Shown here in pieces: positions 1-11,316 of a stretch of 64,000 bases of DNA (position 1 is its first letter; each line of letters begins with the position of its first letter). The notes under the pieces were generated by a model. That model did no database searches. It saw only the letters and a program-made list of their open reading frames with translations, and was not told the DNA's origin. The stretch is from Lepidostoma basale (taxonomy: Eukaryota; Arthropoda; Insecta; Trichoptera; Lepidostomatidae), in NCBI GenBank assembly GCA_022606425.2, contig JAHDVF020000442.1, positions 394,681-458,680 of the forward strand. The letters are read 5' to 3'. Both the position numbers and the translations under genes were made by a program.

Positions 1-200
1 TGTCATACAACACTCTTTTGGGGGGCTCCAGATCTCCCATGCGGTGTAAGTGCCCTAGCCAGCGCAGTCTGTTAATCTTTATAAACTTGACCACGCTGAC
101 GTCCTGGTATAGATCGTAGAGCTCTGTGTTGTATCTCCTTCTCCACGTCTGACCATCCTTAACGGGTCCGAAGATTCTGTAGAGGATCTTCCTTTCCTAA
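1..200 (-). mobile_element. Non-LTR retrotransposon fragment (RT C-terminal tail)
   Basis: The minus-strand reading contains phrases such as INRLRWLGHLHRMGDLEPPK, which match the region after the reverse-transcriptase domain of insect RTE/jockey-like LINEs. The frame is not open throughout, and the piece runs off the left edge. It is a dead 5'-truncated copy. Confidence 0.65.
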
Positions 201-549
201 TAAGTCCACATTAATAAATTATTACGTCACCAAGTGAGACGTAAAAGAAAAAGAAGAAAATATATTGAGTATCAAGCTAATGAAATATTTCCAGCTTAAA
301 AAATCCCACATAAACTCACTGATTTACATAATACAATTCATCGTGTAAGCCAGATAAGCATGGTCGTACATTAATATAAATTCATAAATAATGGAGCGCT
401 GAAAATTTTAAGGAAATTAAACAAGACTTTATGAAACCGCGCCACTCCAAAGAAATGCCCATTAAGATAATATTTCGTAAGTTTTTTTTTTAACAAAAAC
501 ATTCGACAAATCGGATGTGTTTTATTTTATTTTTCTACTTCTGATTTTT

Positions 550-870
550 GTAGATCTTCTGATATGTTCAGACTGGATATCAATGTTGATCCTGTGATGA
601 AAGCATCCAACTTTATCTCCATCTGTTTGGTGAACGTCCTGATAGTTCACGGCTCTCTGGAGTCTCGTGCATCACGATCTATGTGGTCCCTCCAGAATCG
701 TTTTCCGTCCCTATCCATCTCATAGTGTCATCAACATTGCAGGTTCCGCGAATCTCTCCGTTAGATATCCTGTCTCTAAGCGTTGTACCCAAGATGGGTC
801 GCAATGTTTTCATTTCTGATGTTCTAAGGGGATGTTTCAAGTCGTAATGAGTCTGATGCATGACCATTTT
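550..870 (-). mobile_element. LINE-derived fragment
   Basis: A 62-codon minus-strand open stretch (679-867) reads EMKTLRPILGTTLRDRISN, like the RT-tail region of insect non-LTR elements. The part at 550-610 resembles the sequence at 42510-42590, so both are probably pieces of the same family. Between 200 and 550 I see only AT-rich sequence. Confidence 0.5.
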
Positions 871-1017
871 TCAATTTTTAAATTACCGTGACAACACCTA
901 TATTGTTATTAATATAGCTGATTAAAAATATATATAAAATTACGAATTTGAATAAATAAAACTTGTTAAAAAAACATATATACCAAAAATAATATTAACA
1001 ACATAATTATATTTATT

Positions 1018-1225
1018 GTTTCTCGAACAATGATACATAATTCCATATTAAATCGTAAATACAAATTAAAAAATCCGTTGTTATGATTTTTTATTTTATT
1101 TTATGGGAATGACATGTTTCGCCTTACGGCAGCAATATCAAATGTTTACATTAATAAAAACATTTGATAATGCGTTAGTAAGGTGAAACATGCCATTCCC
1201 ATAAAATATTATATATTAAAACTTA
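1018..1225. mobile_element. Palindromic MITE family A, copy 1
   Basis: Two inverted arms meet around 1145-1160. The left arm has 'gggaatgacatgtttcgcc' and the right arm 'ggtgaaacatgccattccc'; the outer end has the family's 'catattaaat' motif after a 'tctcgaacaatgat' start. The family recurs at least twelve times in the window. It has no coding capacity. Confidence 0.7.
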
Positions 1226-1324
1226 TAGAACTATCAACTATTGTAACTATCAACTCTAAAATATAAAAAAATAAAATGATTCTTCGTGGTTTCGGATAAC
1301 ATTGATTTCCATTTTTAGCATATA

Positions 1325-1680
1325 ACATACTTGACTTCTTCTTTCTGTGTCTTGTCAGGTCTCCCTAACGTTGACTATCACCCTTGAGTAGGCCTCATGG
1401 TGATGACCTGGAAAAAAATATCCAGAGTGGTATCCCCTTGCCTTCTCTGGAGGATTTTCTGTCGGGGTTACATTCTCTTAGCTAGGTATATCCAGTTTTA
1501 TGGCGCTGGAAGCTCGCCATTCGTCCTCTCTCTATCTGCTATGGCACTAAGTAATATGTGCCACATTGCCCGGGGTTCGCGGGGTCTTTAAAAAGACCTC
1601 TCGTGGACGCTAGAGAGTTGGACTTGATAGTAGTGTTGCTGTTGTAAATGCAATATGGCGCCTTACGACATTTTGTAGAG
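1325..1680 (-). mobile_element. Probable LINE 3' end plus unassigned repeat
   Basis: On the minus strand 1325-1390 ends in a (GAA)-rich tail preceded by a reading like that at the ends of the 10536-10769 and 13478-14180 LINEs (GGTxxxTxRR type). The remainder up to 1680 is GC-richer than its surroundings but unrecognised. The assignment is weak. Confidence 0.35.
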
Positions 1681-1834
1681 GCATACTTGACTACTCGTAT
1701 ATAAATTTTGTTGTATATAACTCGTATGATAAATAGCATTTTTTGTTATTCTTTTGAAACTGTATTATCAATTTTCACTTTTATTTTCATTAAGTTGTTG
1801 TTAATATTTGAGTAGTTAACTGTACAGAGATTCG

Positions 1835-2110
1835 ATGTATTTATTTGATAAATTCAATACATTTGAAACGTCCCGTCTTATTGCGGTAAAAGAGAGTCGC
1901 GTTGAATCCCAGGAGGTCGGTCCTTTCAAGCAGAATCTCAGAAGAACCACAGAGATTTATTGTGAGCCTAACTTTAATTTCCATAAACACTCCGCCAGTA
2001 TCCCCGGAGAGGCAGCCTACCCACCCACACTGTCGTACTCTAGATCTAGAAATGCGACAATAGATACTTTTCAATTCATTAGCGCCACACAGACAGATGT
2101 TCTAGCGTAA
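1835..2110 (+). other. Unrecognised 91-codon open stretch
   Basis: An open frame of 91 codons covers a GC-richer island (1875-2105). The opposite strand is also open for 77 codons. I recognise no domain, see no clear splice sites tying it to a gene, and think it is more likely repeat-derived than a gene. Confidence 0.2.
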
Positions 2111-2202
2111 AATTTTAAATATTTAATTAAAACCACAGCAGATATTATAAAATCCTATTTGCATTAGTATTTAGTTTTTTGTCATATTTTGATTCTGGTT
2201 CT

Positions 2203-2850
2203 GATTTTGAAAATTTGGTTTGGTTCATGTGGTGCTCTCGTAAATTTGGAGAAATTACGTGTATAAGTGAATTGTTTTGGTCAATTTGATTGTTGCCGCA
2301 CTTTATAATAATTAATTGTGACACGTAATACGTTTGTACTGTTTTGATGTCAAAATTATACAAGTTTTTTCGTTTATATAAAGAATTTTGACAGGTGTAA
2401 AAATAAAATTTTCATTTGTTCCAATGACAATTTGAATAATTTCTTCAATATTTTTTTAAAGTTATTGCTGGTGTTGGTCGGTTTTAAGTGTCTAATTACT
2501 GCTAATTAAAAAAAGGTGGATACAAGGAACATCAATTAAATCATATAATAGACAATATGTGCACCAACTAAAAATAACATTTTGTGTTCAATTATTTTTA
2601 TTTTGTTATTTTATTTTATATCATTGTATTTTATATTATTTGTTTTAGATTTATTTTGTGGATGTTGGAAGATCGAAGTGTGCGTGGGAGATGCCTATTG
2701 GTGGCGATGAGATTCGCAACCCATCACACCGCGTCTCCCGCAGGGCGAAAAGAGAAGGATGGAGTTCCGCATCGGTTAAAGTGTGACAGTCCATTCTTTC
2801 TGCCTACCCTTTCGGGGAGACGGCGTGATGGTTAGTTAGTTAGTTATTTA
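2203..2850 (+). mobile_element. LINE-tail-sharing nonautonomous element, copy 1
   Basis: Its body is homologous to 56771-57516 ('gaaaatttggtttggttcat' near the start, 'ggtggcgatgag' followed by 'ttcgcaaccc' near the end). Its last ~60 bp ('cagtccattctttctgcc' to 'gtgatggttagttagt') is the same 3' end as the TTAG-tailed LINE, but the body has no RT reading. This fits a SINE-like passenger using the LINE's 3' recognition sequence. Confidence 0.6.
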
Positions 2851-2852
2851 TT

Positions 2853-2925
2853 ACATTAGTTTTCTAGAAGTGTTATTACTTTTTATAATTGTTTCACCTT
2901 ACTAAGGAATATTCAAATAATGCCC
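2853..2925. mobile_element. Family A MITE remnant
   Basis: A decayed single arm, 'ttagttttctagaagtgtta' then 'tttcaccttactaaggaa', directly follows the TTAG tail of the preceding element. The 2930-3410 stretch that follows is AT-rich with no feature I can support. Confidence 0.45.
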
Positions 2926-3410
2926 TATACACTCACATAAAATATTATGAAACATATATTAAAATTTTTAAATTAATTTTAAAAGTATTATATAATATAC
3001 ATATTGTTTAATTGAATTCTTAAAACGCGTGTGTTAAACTATAGTCTGTTATGTCATCTATCTAGTTTCCTTCAACACATATTAATTTAAAACTTTTAAT
3101 TATTAATTTCTGATAAAATTGAGAACTATAAATGTCCGTGCGTGTCCCGCTAAAGTTTCAATAGATTTTTTCGAATATCAATAATTTCCCCAAAGTATTA
3201 TATTACGTAAATATATACAAATGTATAGGAAGTGTTATTCTATTGCCCCAATAAGTAAAATTCCCTTATCGGGTGTTCAATAGTTTCTTGCCTACTAATA
3301 CCACTAAGATATCACGAGTAATAAATATTATGAACGTTTTATTTTTCGCACAATCCGCGAATTTCGATTAGTATTTTACCGTACATTTTTGGAAAATATG
3401 GAAAATAAAC

Positions 3411-3562
3411 GAAGTGTTTGAAGGCCGCAGAAGAGATGGGCCGACGATGTAGCCTCAGTAGCTGGTAAACAGATTGGGTAAGAAAGGCGAGCTCAGGAAG
3501 AAGTGGAAACGTTTGAAAGAGGCCTATTTCCAGCAGGATGAAGAGATGAAGGTGAAGATTAG
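3411..3562 (+). mobile_element. LINE 3' fragment
   Basis: The plus strand reads RRWADDVASVAGKQIG followed by a broken tail, like the RT C-terminal ends of insect non-LTR elements. It is short and frameshifted, and abuts a second LINE piece. Confidence 0.5.
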
Positions 3563-4452
3563 CTTGCATCAAAATAAGGGATGTGATATCTCCGAAGCTG
3601 TTCACTTGTGCTTTGGAAGATATATTTGAAACTCTGGACTGGTCTGAACGTGGCCTCAACATAAATGGCGAATACATTTCTCACCTTCGTTTTGCGGATG
3701 ACATTGTCATTCTGGCGGAATCTGTGAGGGAACTAGAAGGCATGCTAGATGAACTGAACACTAAATCCAGACGAGTGGGTCTCGGAATGAATTTGGACAA
3801 GACGAAAGTCATGTATAATGAACATATTATCCCGAGATCAGTAACCGTCGATAGGTCGGCTCTCGAAGTGTTACAAGAATACACAAATCTTGGCCAAATC
3901 ATACAATTAGGATTAAACAATTTCGAGAAAGAAGTCGACAGAAGAATTCAGTTGGGTTAGGCAGCCTTTGGAAAATTACGTCATGTTCTCACTTCCCAAA
4001 TACCACAATGCCTCAAGACTAAAGTCTTCAACCAGTGCGTCTTACCAGTCATGACGTACGGAGCCGAGACGTGGACACTGACAAAAGGTCTAGTCTACAG
4101 ATTCAAGGAGCCATGCTTGGAATTACCTTTAGGGACAGATTTAGAAACGAATTTATTCGACAACAAACCAAGGTGACTGAGGTGGCTCTGTAGATAGGCG
4201 GGTTGAAGTGGTGGTGGGCTGGCCATGTCTGACGGAGAACCGACAGCCGATGGGGAAGACGGGATCTGGAGTGGAGACCGCGTACAGGATTCCGTAGAGT
4301 TGGACGTCCCCCTGCCCGCTGGATCGACGATCAAAAGAGGATTGCTGGACATGGATGAATGGGAGCGGCAATGGATAGGGGCGGTGGCGTGCTTTGGGAG
4401 AAGCCTACGTTCAGCAGTGGATGACAGACGGCAGTAGGTTGTAACAAAAATT
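3563..4452 (+). mobile_element. Non-LTR retrotransposon, RT palm to 3' end
   Basis: A 125-codon open stretch (3583-3960) has the reverse-transcriptase palm motif in RFADDIVILAES and a downstream LGMNLDKTKVM block. After a stop near 3958 the homology resumes (QCVLPVMTYGAETWTL, then QWMTDGSR near 4425). The order is that of RTE-type LINEs. Stops and frameshifts mark it as dead; the 5' part is missing. Confidence 0.75.
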
Positions 4453-4769
4453 TTGTGCAAAATTTAAGTGGTGACCACTCTAATTATTTTTTCTAACGTC
4501 ACTCTGTCAACAGTATGGATGTGATTTGTTATTATTTATGTTGTGCGTGGCACATTGCCTGCGTATCATCTTTTATCTATCGCTTAATGAAGGTCTGCAC
4601 CAGGCCAGACTCGTGTCTGCATGGTCACCATAATTGTTCTGGACTTCAAGCGGGGTGGACATACGTTTGAATAATTTTGTGCCAACTTGGTGATATCGGA
4701 TTCATGAAATATTTAACGTAAGTAAAATAACTATTTAACTTATATTACTACCAATTAGTATTAAATATA

Positions 4770-5515
4770 ACTAACTAACTAACTAACCATAACGCCATCT
4801 CCCCGAAGGGGTAGGCAGAAAGAATGGACTGCCACACTTTTCTTTCCTGACATATTTCTCTCGATTCCTCAACATTCATACATCGTGTCATGCACGCGCG
4901 TCGATTTCTCTGACTCCTCACATGGCCAACATTCAATATTTGATTTATTTGATCGTGCCTCGTTTTCCTCGGTCTTCCTCTATTTCTGGTTGATTTACAT
5001 CGTTAATATATTATTTTTTCCATTCTTTCTTCATTCATTATCTCCATATGTCCAAACCATCTTAATAATCCTTTCATTATTTTGTTCATAACACCATCAT
5101 TCGCACCGCATTCACTTCTTATATTTTCATTCGACACTCTATCATACACAGAATATCACACATTCGTCTAAGAGATCTTGCATTTATTCTACTTTTCACG
5201 TCTTTTACATATACCTTCTTCACCATTCTGTCTTCACTCATTCTTTCCATGTGTCCAAACCATCTTAACGACCCTTTCATTATTTGGTCATAACACTTTC
5301 ATTCGTACCGCATTCACTTCTTATATTTACATTTGACAATCATTTACAGATTTACCACACATTCTTCTTAGAGATCTCATTTCTACTGCATTTATTCTAC
5401 TTTCATTCATTTTGACAATTTCATGCTTCACTTCCATACATAAGGGTCGCCACAAGAACACCATTTTGCACTCCCATCTTAGCTTTTTTGGATAGGCTTT
5501 TTTTGCGATGACAAC
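4770..5515 (-). mobile_element. TTAG-tailed LINE, two copies joined
   Basis: It starts on the plus strand with 'aactaactaactaaccata', the inverted tail, then inverted LINE sequence to about 5180. A second partial copy of the same inner segment follows (5186-5515), seen because 'tccatgtgtccaaaccatct'-type sequence and the segment after it appear twice. Both are truncated. Confidence 0.75.
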
Positions 5516-5670
5516 TTTAAGTGCACCATTTACTCTGTTGCCTGCGTATTAATATTATTTAAAATAATGCCACACCACAAATTAAGTGCTTCCTACGAAA
5601 GTATAAATTATTTGTTTTTATTAATTTTGTTTTATTCATCAATTATGTAAATAAATATTAATCATAAAAA

Positions 5671-5895
5671 AAATCTACTTGAACAATGATATAAAACTCC
5701 ATATTAAATAAATAATACGAATGGAAACGTCAGTTTTCTAGAAGTTTTATTATATTTTATGGGAATGACATGTTTCGCCCTTCTAAGGCATTATCAAATG
5801 ATAAAAGATTTGATAATGCCTTAGAAGTGCGAAACATGTCATTCCCATAAAATATAATAAAACTTCTAGAAAATTGTCGTTTTAATTCGTATTAA
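5671..5895. mobile_element. Palindromic MITE family A, copy 2 (best preserved)
   Basis: Near-perfect inverted arms lie on either side of a short loop at about 5805. They carry 'cttctagaa', 'gggaatgacatgtttcgcc' and 'ggcattatcaaatg' in mirror order, and the outer end has 'aaaactccatattaaat'. This copy defines the family architecture. No ORF is present. Confidence 0.8.
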
Positions 5896-5898
5896 TTA

Positions 5899-6085
5899 CA
5901 GTTTAACTCGGTTATTACGATCACGGAAATAGCGAGATCTCGGATGTAACGAGGAAACAGATCATTCATGTCTTCGTATTTTGGGTAATTTTATAAACAA
6001 TTAAAAATACGTATTCTCTGGTATAACGACCAATGCTTAGCAAAGTTTAGAAGTCCTATCTTCTTAGTAATAACCAAGTTCGACT
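5899..6085. mobile_element. Short pogo-like element with TA flanks
   Basis: The left end reads 'cagtttaactcggttattac' and the right end, inverted, reads 'cagtcgaacttggttattac'. Both are flanked by TA. At 187 bp it is nonautonomous. A related half-copy lies at 46313-46376. Confidence 0.65.
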
Positions 6086-6228
6086 GTATACGCTTTATTA
6101 AAGAAATTTTGTATAAAAATGTTCATTACTTGCAATGAACTTCTACCAAGAAATTAAAAAAATTAATATTTAATTAAACAAATAAATTTTATATTTTCAT
6201 AAGAAGCTTTTTTTTTAATTTATAAACT

Positions 6229-6378
6229 ATATAACTAACCATCACGCCGTCTCCGAAGCGGTAGTCATAAAGAAATCATAGCCACAATGTATTTCCTGAC
6301 ATACTTCTCTTGATTCTTCTGTATTCATACATCGTGTCATGCACCCACATCGATTTCTATTACTCCTCACGTGGCCGA
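6229..6378 (-). mobile_element. TTAG-tailed LINE 3' fragment
   Basis: The inverted tail 'ctaaccatcacgccgtctcc' is followed by about 130 bp of the family's 3' coding end in reverse. Confidence 0.7.
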
Positions 6379-6410
6379 AATTTGTGAAATGATTTTTTTT
6401 TGTAATATAA

Positions 6411-6929
6411 AAACTAACTAACTAACTAACCATCACGCCATTTCCCCGGAGGGGTGGGCAGAGAGAATGGATCGCCATAATGATCTGTCCTGACATACTC
6501 TCGGGCTTCCTCTACATTCATACATCGTACCATGCACGCACGTCGATTTTTCCGACTTCGAATGTGGCCGCCTTTTAGTAATTGATTAATTTGGTCATGC
6601 CATGTTTTCCTCGATCGTCCTCGGCTTCTTTTTCCACTCACGCTGCTTGTGTACAACTTTTTAACCATTCTACTCTCATCCATTCGTTCCATATGTCCAA
6701 ACCATCTCAGGGATCCTCTTTTAATTTTATCCATGATGCAGTCATCTGTCTTGCATTTTCTCTTATTTCATCGTTTGGTATTCTATCATACAACATTTTT
6801 TCACACATTCTTCTTAGTGATCTAATTTCTACGGCGTATATCCTGCTTTCATCCTATTTTTGCCAGCTCCAAACTTCACTTCCATAAATGAGGGTTGGCA
6901 CTAGAACTCCATTGTGTACTGCCATTTTG
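6411..6929 (-). mobile_element. TTAG-tailed LINE, 3' fragment with open RT tail
   Basis: After an inverted (TTAG)n tail, a 102-codon minus-strand open frame (6426-6734) reads KRGSLRWFGHMERMDESRMV and ends just before the tail. This is the RT C-terminal region of the family, and one of the cleaner copies. The truncation point is near 6929. Confidence 0.8.
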
Positions 6930-7280
6930 TAATATAAATACTGTTTAATTAATGTTCTAATTCTATTAAAATCATGCTAAGTATCAAAATAGTAAAACGT
7001 AAAAAAAAAGTTTTTGATCCCAATTGGTGTTAAACATGAAGGCCAATAACTATGAAAATGTGTAAAATGATTTAATAATATAGTGTAGTTCAAACGTTAC
7101 CCTAAAGATGCCACCCGTGTTTCATGACATACTCGTATACCATATTACAATAAACTTTTTTTTTTCTATGTTTTATGTTACCACTTAGCACCTTTGTAAT
7201 GAGCCTTCAATTTGTCAAATTGCCAAATTTTTGTATTATTTGAAGAAAAAAAACATATTTAATTTTTAAAAACATTTTTA

Positions 7281-7705
7281 AGTAGAAATGAGATCTCTTA
7301 GACGAATGTGTGGATACTTTGTGTATGATAGAGTGTCGAATGAAGACAAAGAAGTGAATGCGGTGCGAATGATGGTGTCATGAACAAAATAATGAAAGGA
7401 TCATTAAGATGGTTTGGACATATGGAAAGAATGAATGAAGAAAGAATGGTAAAAAAATTATATGTTAATGATGTAAATGGAACCAGAAATAGAGGAAGAC
7501 CGAGGAAAACGTGGCACGATCAAATAAATCAAATATTGAATGTCGGCCATGTGAGGAGTCAGAGAAATCGACGCGCGTGCATGACATGATGTATGAATGT
7601 TGAGGATGCGAGAGAAATATGTCAGGAAAGAAAAGTGTGGCAGTCCATTCTTTCTGCCTACCCCTTCGGGGAGACGGCGTGATGGTTAGTTAGTTAGTTA
7701 GTTAA
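7281..7705 (+). mobile_element. TTAG-tailed LINE just upstream of the KLF exon
   Basis: The reading KGSLRWFGHMERMNEERMVK (7380-7589) is followed by the family 3' end and four TTAG units. The copy ends only about 107 bp before the splice acceptor of the KLF coding exon, inside its upstream intron. Confidence 0.8.
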
Positions 7706-7812
7706 AAACATATTTTTATGTACTTGAAATAAATTTTTCCTCGTAAACAATGTATTAACTGGTTATTATATAAATCTGATTAACTCATTTAATTAAAATC
7801 TTCTTTTTTTAG

Positions 7813-8820
7813 ATGACAGGAGATATATCTTTGGATTTCCCGGAACATAATGAATTCATAGACTACATGGATCTGTATGAAAATCAGTGTTATGTGGAAA
7901 GTTCTCCAGACCAGTATGGAGCTTTGGAAACTGTAAAGGATAGTAGTTCATATGACTATCATACGGAAACACTGGATAATGAAAATATAGAACTGTCCCT
8001 CTCTGATGTGTTACATCTTAATGAAATCACCCTCAATCAAAATAACTACGATACTGAAATGATGCCGTACTCAGAACCCTACATGAATCCTAACAGCCAC
8101 GAATACCAACCATCCTCGGATATTAATGATCTTCTCAACATTGATCAAGAGCTGGACAGCTTCTTGTCAGAATCAGCATCGTCGTATGATTCGTCTTGGG
8201 ACATATCCTGCTTACCAGACAAGACAATGTTCTGCAATGAAATCTGCGACAATTTCTTAAATGAAGGACTACACCTAGCCACTCCGAATAAAAGTGAACC
8301 GCTGTATATTTTAGATGTAGACTTATTTTCATATACAGGGGGAGAATGTAACTTTCAAAATCAGTCATTAAGTGAAGAATCAGATTATACAATAACGATA
8401 GATCCAAAATATAATTTTGTACAAACCAGTAACACAGTTGAGATACAGCGACCTAGTACTTCAAGCGATGAGAAAATATTTCCTTGTATGTTTGACGGAT
8501 GTTTCAAACTGTACCCAAAGGCTTCGCACTTAAAAGCGCATCTAAGAAGACACACGGGAGAAAAGCCATTCTTCTGCACGTGGCCTAATTGCTCGTGGAA
8601 ATTTTCCCGCTCGGATGAGCTGGCTAGACATCGCCGGAGTCATTCTGGAGTCAAGCCGTACAAGTGTGATGACTGCGTGAAGTGTTTCAGCCGGTCAGAC
8701 CACTTGGCCAAACATAAAAAAGTGCACAGGAAGAAACTACCGCCTCCGAGGCAGGAATATAAAAGACTACCAGTTCAAAGACCACGAGGAAGAAAGGCAA
8801 TGCTCTCTGGACTCATTTAA
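7813..8820 (+). CDS. Klf15: KLF15-like C2H2 zinc-finger transcription factor
   Basis: This encodes a 335-residue nuclear DNA-binding protein. Three C2H2 fingers occupy about residues 223-305 near the C-terminus, with KLF spacing and linkers TGEKP and SGVKP. Finger 2 has [20 protein letters not shown] and finger 3 has [13 protein letters not shown]; the CTWP and [10 protein letters not shown] features point to the KLF15 branch. KLF fingers bind GC/CACCC boxes. The N-terminal 220 residues are acidic and rich in Ser, Asn and Tyr, like an activation region. The ATG lies directly after a polypyrimidine-AG (7801-7812), so this is an internal or last exon with 5' untranslated exons upstream that I cannot place; the codon before the ATG is TAG. 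A 30-residue basic tail follows the fingers. The KLF family is certain; the KLF15 assignment is likely. Confidence 0.88.
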   Translation: MTGDISLDFPEHNEFIDYMDLYENQCYVESSPDQYGALETVKDSSSYDYHTETLDNENIELSLSDVLHLNEITLNQNNYDTEMMPYSEPYMNPNSHEYQPSSDINDLLNIDQELDSFLSESASSYDSSWDISCLPDKTMFCNEICDNFLNEGLHLATPNKSEPLYILDVDLFSYTGGECNFQNQSLSEESDYTITIDPKYNFVQTSNTVEIQRPSTSSDEKIFPCMFDGCFKLYPKASHLKAHLRRHTGEKPFFCTWPNCSWKFSRSDELARHRRSHSGVKPYKCDDCVKCFSRSDHLAKHKKVHRKKLPPPRQEYKRLPVQRPRGRKAMLSGLI

Positions 8821-9019
8821 TGTTCTGATACTATCCAAAATGTATTACCCAAGAAGTGAAAGACAATAGTTGTTAATGTTTGTTCTTTCGGTAACAAATC
8901 TACAATTAATTATTATGGGACAATCAATTTAATAACTTGTGTTTATGTTGGTATAGTGAAGTACTTCTAAATTTTAAATAGTACATAAACATTTTTTTTA
9001 ATAACTTATTTTTACAATC

Positions 9020-9575
9020 CTTCAGATTGGCCTGCACCAAGCTTCACTCGTTCCCTCCACTCAGTCCTGTCTCCAGCCAGTCTTTTCATTTCTGTGTAGC
9101 TGCTACAGCGAATATCTCTTATCGCCTGATGCCTAACATCATCCCAAGTGAGGCCTGCTGCTTTAACATCGTCCTGCAGGGCTCTTCTCCAGCTGGCTCT
9201 AGGTCTGCCTTGTTTCCTCTTTCCCCAGTCTTGTCTTTCAATCAGTCTAGTGCACCGAGCGATGCAGGCTGGGTTCCGTCTCAGAGTGTGACTGATCTAC
9301 TGTCATTTGCGTCTAGCGACTTGTTCTCTAATTGGCTTTTCGCCTGCCATGGCCCAGAGAATGGCATTTGACACTGTTTGGGGCCAATAGATCTTGAATA
9401 TTGAACGAAGGTACCTATTTATAAACACCTGGAGTTTTCCAATAACGTCCGCGGTAGATTTCCAAGTCTCACATCCGTACAGCAGTACGCTTTTAACGCT
9501 ACTGCTGAATATTTGGAGCTTGAGCTTTCTCGAAATGATACTGGAATGCCATACAGGGCGAAGCAAAGCGAATGC
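9020..9575 (-). mobile_element. RTE-like LINE fragment
   Basis: A minus-strand frame (9303-9566) reads SSVKSVLLYGCETWKSTADV, typical of the segment after the RT palm in insect LINEs. It is about 90% alike by eye to 45664-46252. The 3' part (9020-9300) is frameshifted. Confidence 0.75.
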
Positions 9576-9689
9576 TGAGATTTATAACACAATTAAGAAA
9601 ACTTGTAAAACTTCACAAATTAATTTGTAAAAAGTTTAATTTTCATATTTCATTTTCGCTGCTATAATACTAGGGATTGATTTGCAACA

Positions 9690-10035
9690 AAGTCTTGCAT
9701 CTCGTTCTCCACTGCGCTCAGTCTTCTGCAGCTCTCTTCAACTTAACATATGAGACACAGTTCATGTCCTCACACACCTATTTCAGTTCCTTCCGTCAGG
9801 GACACCTCCTGTAATTTTCCCCTCAATCATTCCCTCCATTATGTCATGCAGAAGACCCTCATGGCGCATAATGTGGCCGATCCATTGAGTTTGCCTCTCT
9901 GCGATGGTTTTGATAAGTTGTCTCCCTCCTTCGATTCTATTGAGAACCTGTTCATTTGCGATGTGGTCTCTCCAGGAAATTCCTAATATTCTTCTGTAAT
10001 ATCACATCTCAAAGACTTCCAGTCTGTTTCTTACA
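9690..10035 (-). mobile_element. LINE-derived fragment
   Basis: In reverse complement it carries disrupted pieces resembling the EVFEMCYYRRILG and HIANEQVL region of non-LTR RT tails. Stops occur in all frames. The sequence on to 10225 is AT-rich filler. Confidence 0.5.
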
Positions 10036-10228
10036 ATACACAAGTGTTTTATATTATTTAAATTGACTTAACACAGAGTTTTACACCGTTGTTCAAACAT
10101 AATCATTTTACACTTATAAATTAAATAGACTTTTTTTTATATTTTTAATGAATACTTATATTTATATTTATATTATTAATAAATGATAATTACTATTTTT
10201 ATGTTGTGTAATTTCATAGATGGTTCTA

Positions 10229-10922
10229 ACTAACTAACTAACTAACTATCACGCCATCTCTCCGAAGGGATAGGCAGAAAAAATAGACTGCCACACTTTT
10301 CTTTCCCGACATAATTCACTCGATTCCTCAACATTCATACATGCTGTTAAGCACACATGTCGATTTCTCCCACTCCTCACGTGGCCGACATTCAATATTT
10401 GATATATTTGATCGTTTCACGTTTTCCTCAATCTTCCTATTGTTAACATATACTTTTTTATCATTCTTTCGATGTGTCCAAACCATCTTAATGTTCCTTA
10501 CATTCATTTGTTTATAACACATTCATTCGCACCACTTCTTCTTCTTCCAGTGCCCTGTCGGGTCCCCCCAAAATTGGCTATCACCTCGGCGAACCCGTCC
10601 CTGTCCTGCGCCGCTCGAATCAGCTCCTCCAAACTTCGGATGCCAATCCACTCCCTCATGTTTCGCAGCCAGGACATCTGTCTCAGTGTCCCTCTAATTT
10701 CCCCTCCAATATCAGTTGGAGAAGGTGGTACTTTTCCCCACGCAGTATATGACCCAGATGTGACGCAGTATTCGCACCACAATCACTTCTTATATGATCT
10801 CATTTCTACTGCATCTATTCTACTTTCATTCTTCTTTTGTCAGTTCTATGCTTCGCTTCCATACAAAAGGGTCGGTATAAGAATACCGTTGTGGACTGCC
10901 ATTTTAGCTTTGAATTTCTGAT
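10229..10922 (-). mobile_element. TTAG-tailed LINE split by a second LINE
   Basis: The inverted tail at 10229 is followed by LINE sequence to 10535 and again from 10770 to 10922. Between them lies a different LINE. The 11-bp string 'attcgcaccac' occurs at both junctions (10525-10535 and 10770-10780), as expected of a target-site duplication. Confidence 0.8.
10536..10769 (-). mobile_element. Nested (GAA)n-tailed LINE fragment
   Basis: It is 234 bp with a GAA-rich 3' tail (read on the minus strand) and an open reading including EWIGIRSLEELIRAAQDRDG. The same family as 13478-14180 (EWTGITIVQNLFQVAQDRDA). It is flanked by an 11-bp direct repeat of the host LINE and heavily 5'-truncated. Confidence 0.8.
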
Positions 10923-11313
10923 GGTTCTAGAAATTCATTACTCTAGTTTTCAGCATGTGTAACATTAACTTCTGCAGATGATGTGATGAACTTCTCTGAA
11001 ATAATATGGTGTAGTATGGGTACGAAAGAAAAATTAAAATAGAGAGTTATTTTGTTTATTATTTATTTTTCAGCTCTAACATGTATTTCCATAAACTTAT
11101 TTCAAAAAGTATTCATTCACAACCGACTTCACTTCGCTGCAAGCATCCCGTTCATTTCACATTCAACAAAATAAATATTCAAATACACAAATCTTATTGG
11201 ACTGCTGTGATCACATTAAAAAATAATACAAATGAAATTTTAGTTATTAACAAAAATTAAAAAAAATTATTAAAATATTAAACACCTTATAATATCACAA
11301 TTTGTATTATTCA
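10923..11313. other. Spacer without recognised features
   Basis: AT-rich sequence with short A/T runs. I see no ORF, splice-supported exon or repeat family. Confidence 0.4.
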
Positions 11314-11316
11314 CTT

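Noticed and set aside
2830..2850. Interstitial telomere repeat (TTAGG)n
   Set aside because: The repeats are TTAG, not TTAGG, and always follow the LINE 3' end, so they are retrotransposon tails.
3681..3920. Minus-strand ORF opposite the LINE RT at 3583-3960
   Set aside because: The plus-strand reading has the FADD palm motif; the reverse is a shadow.
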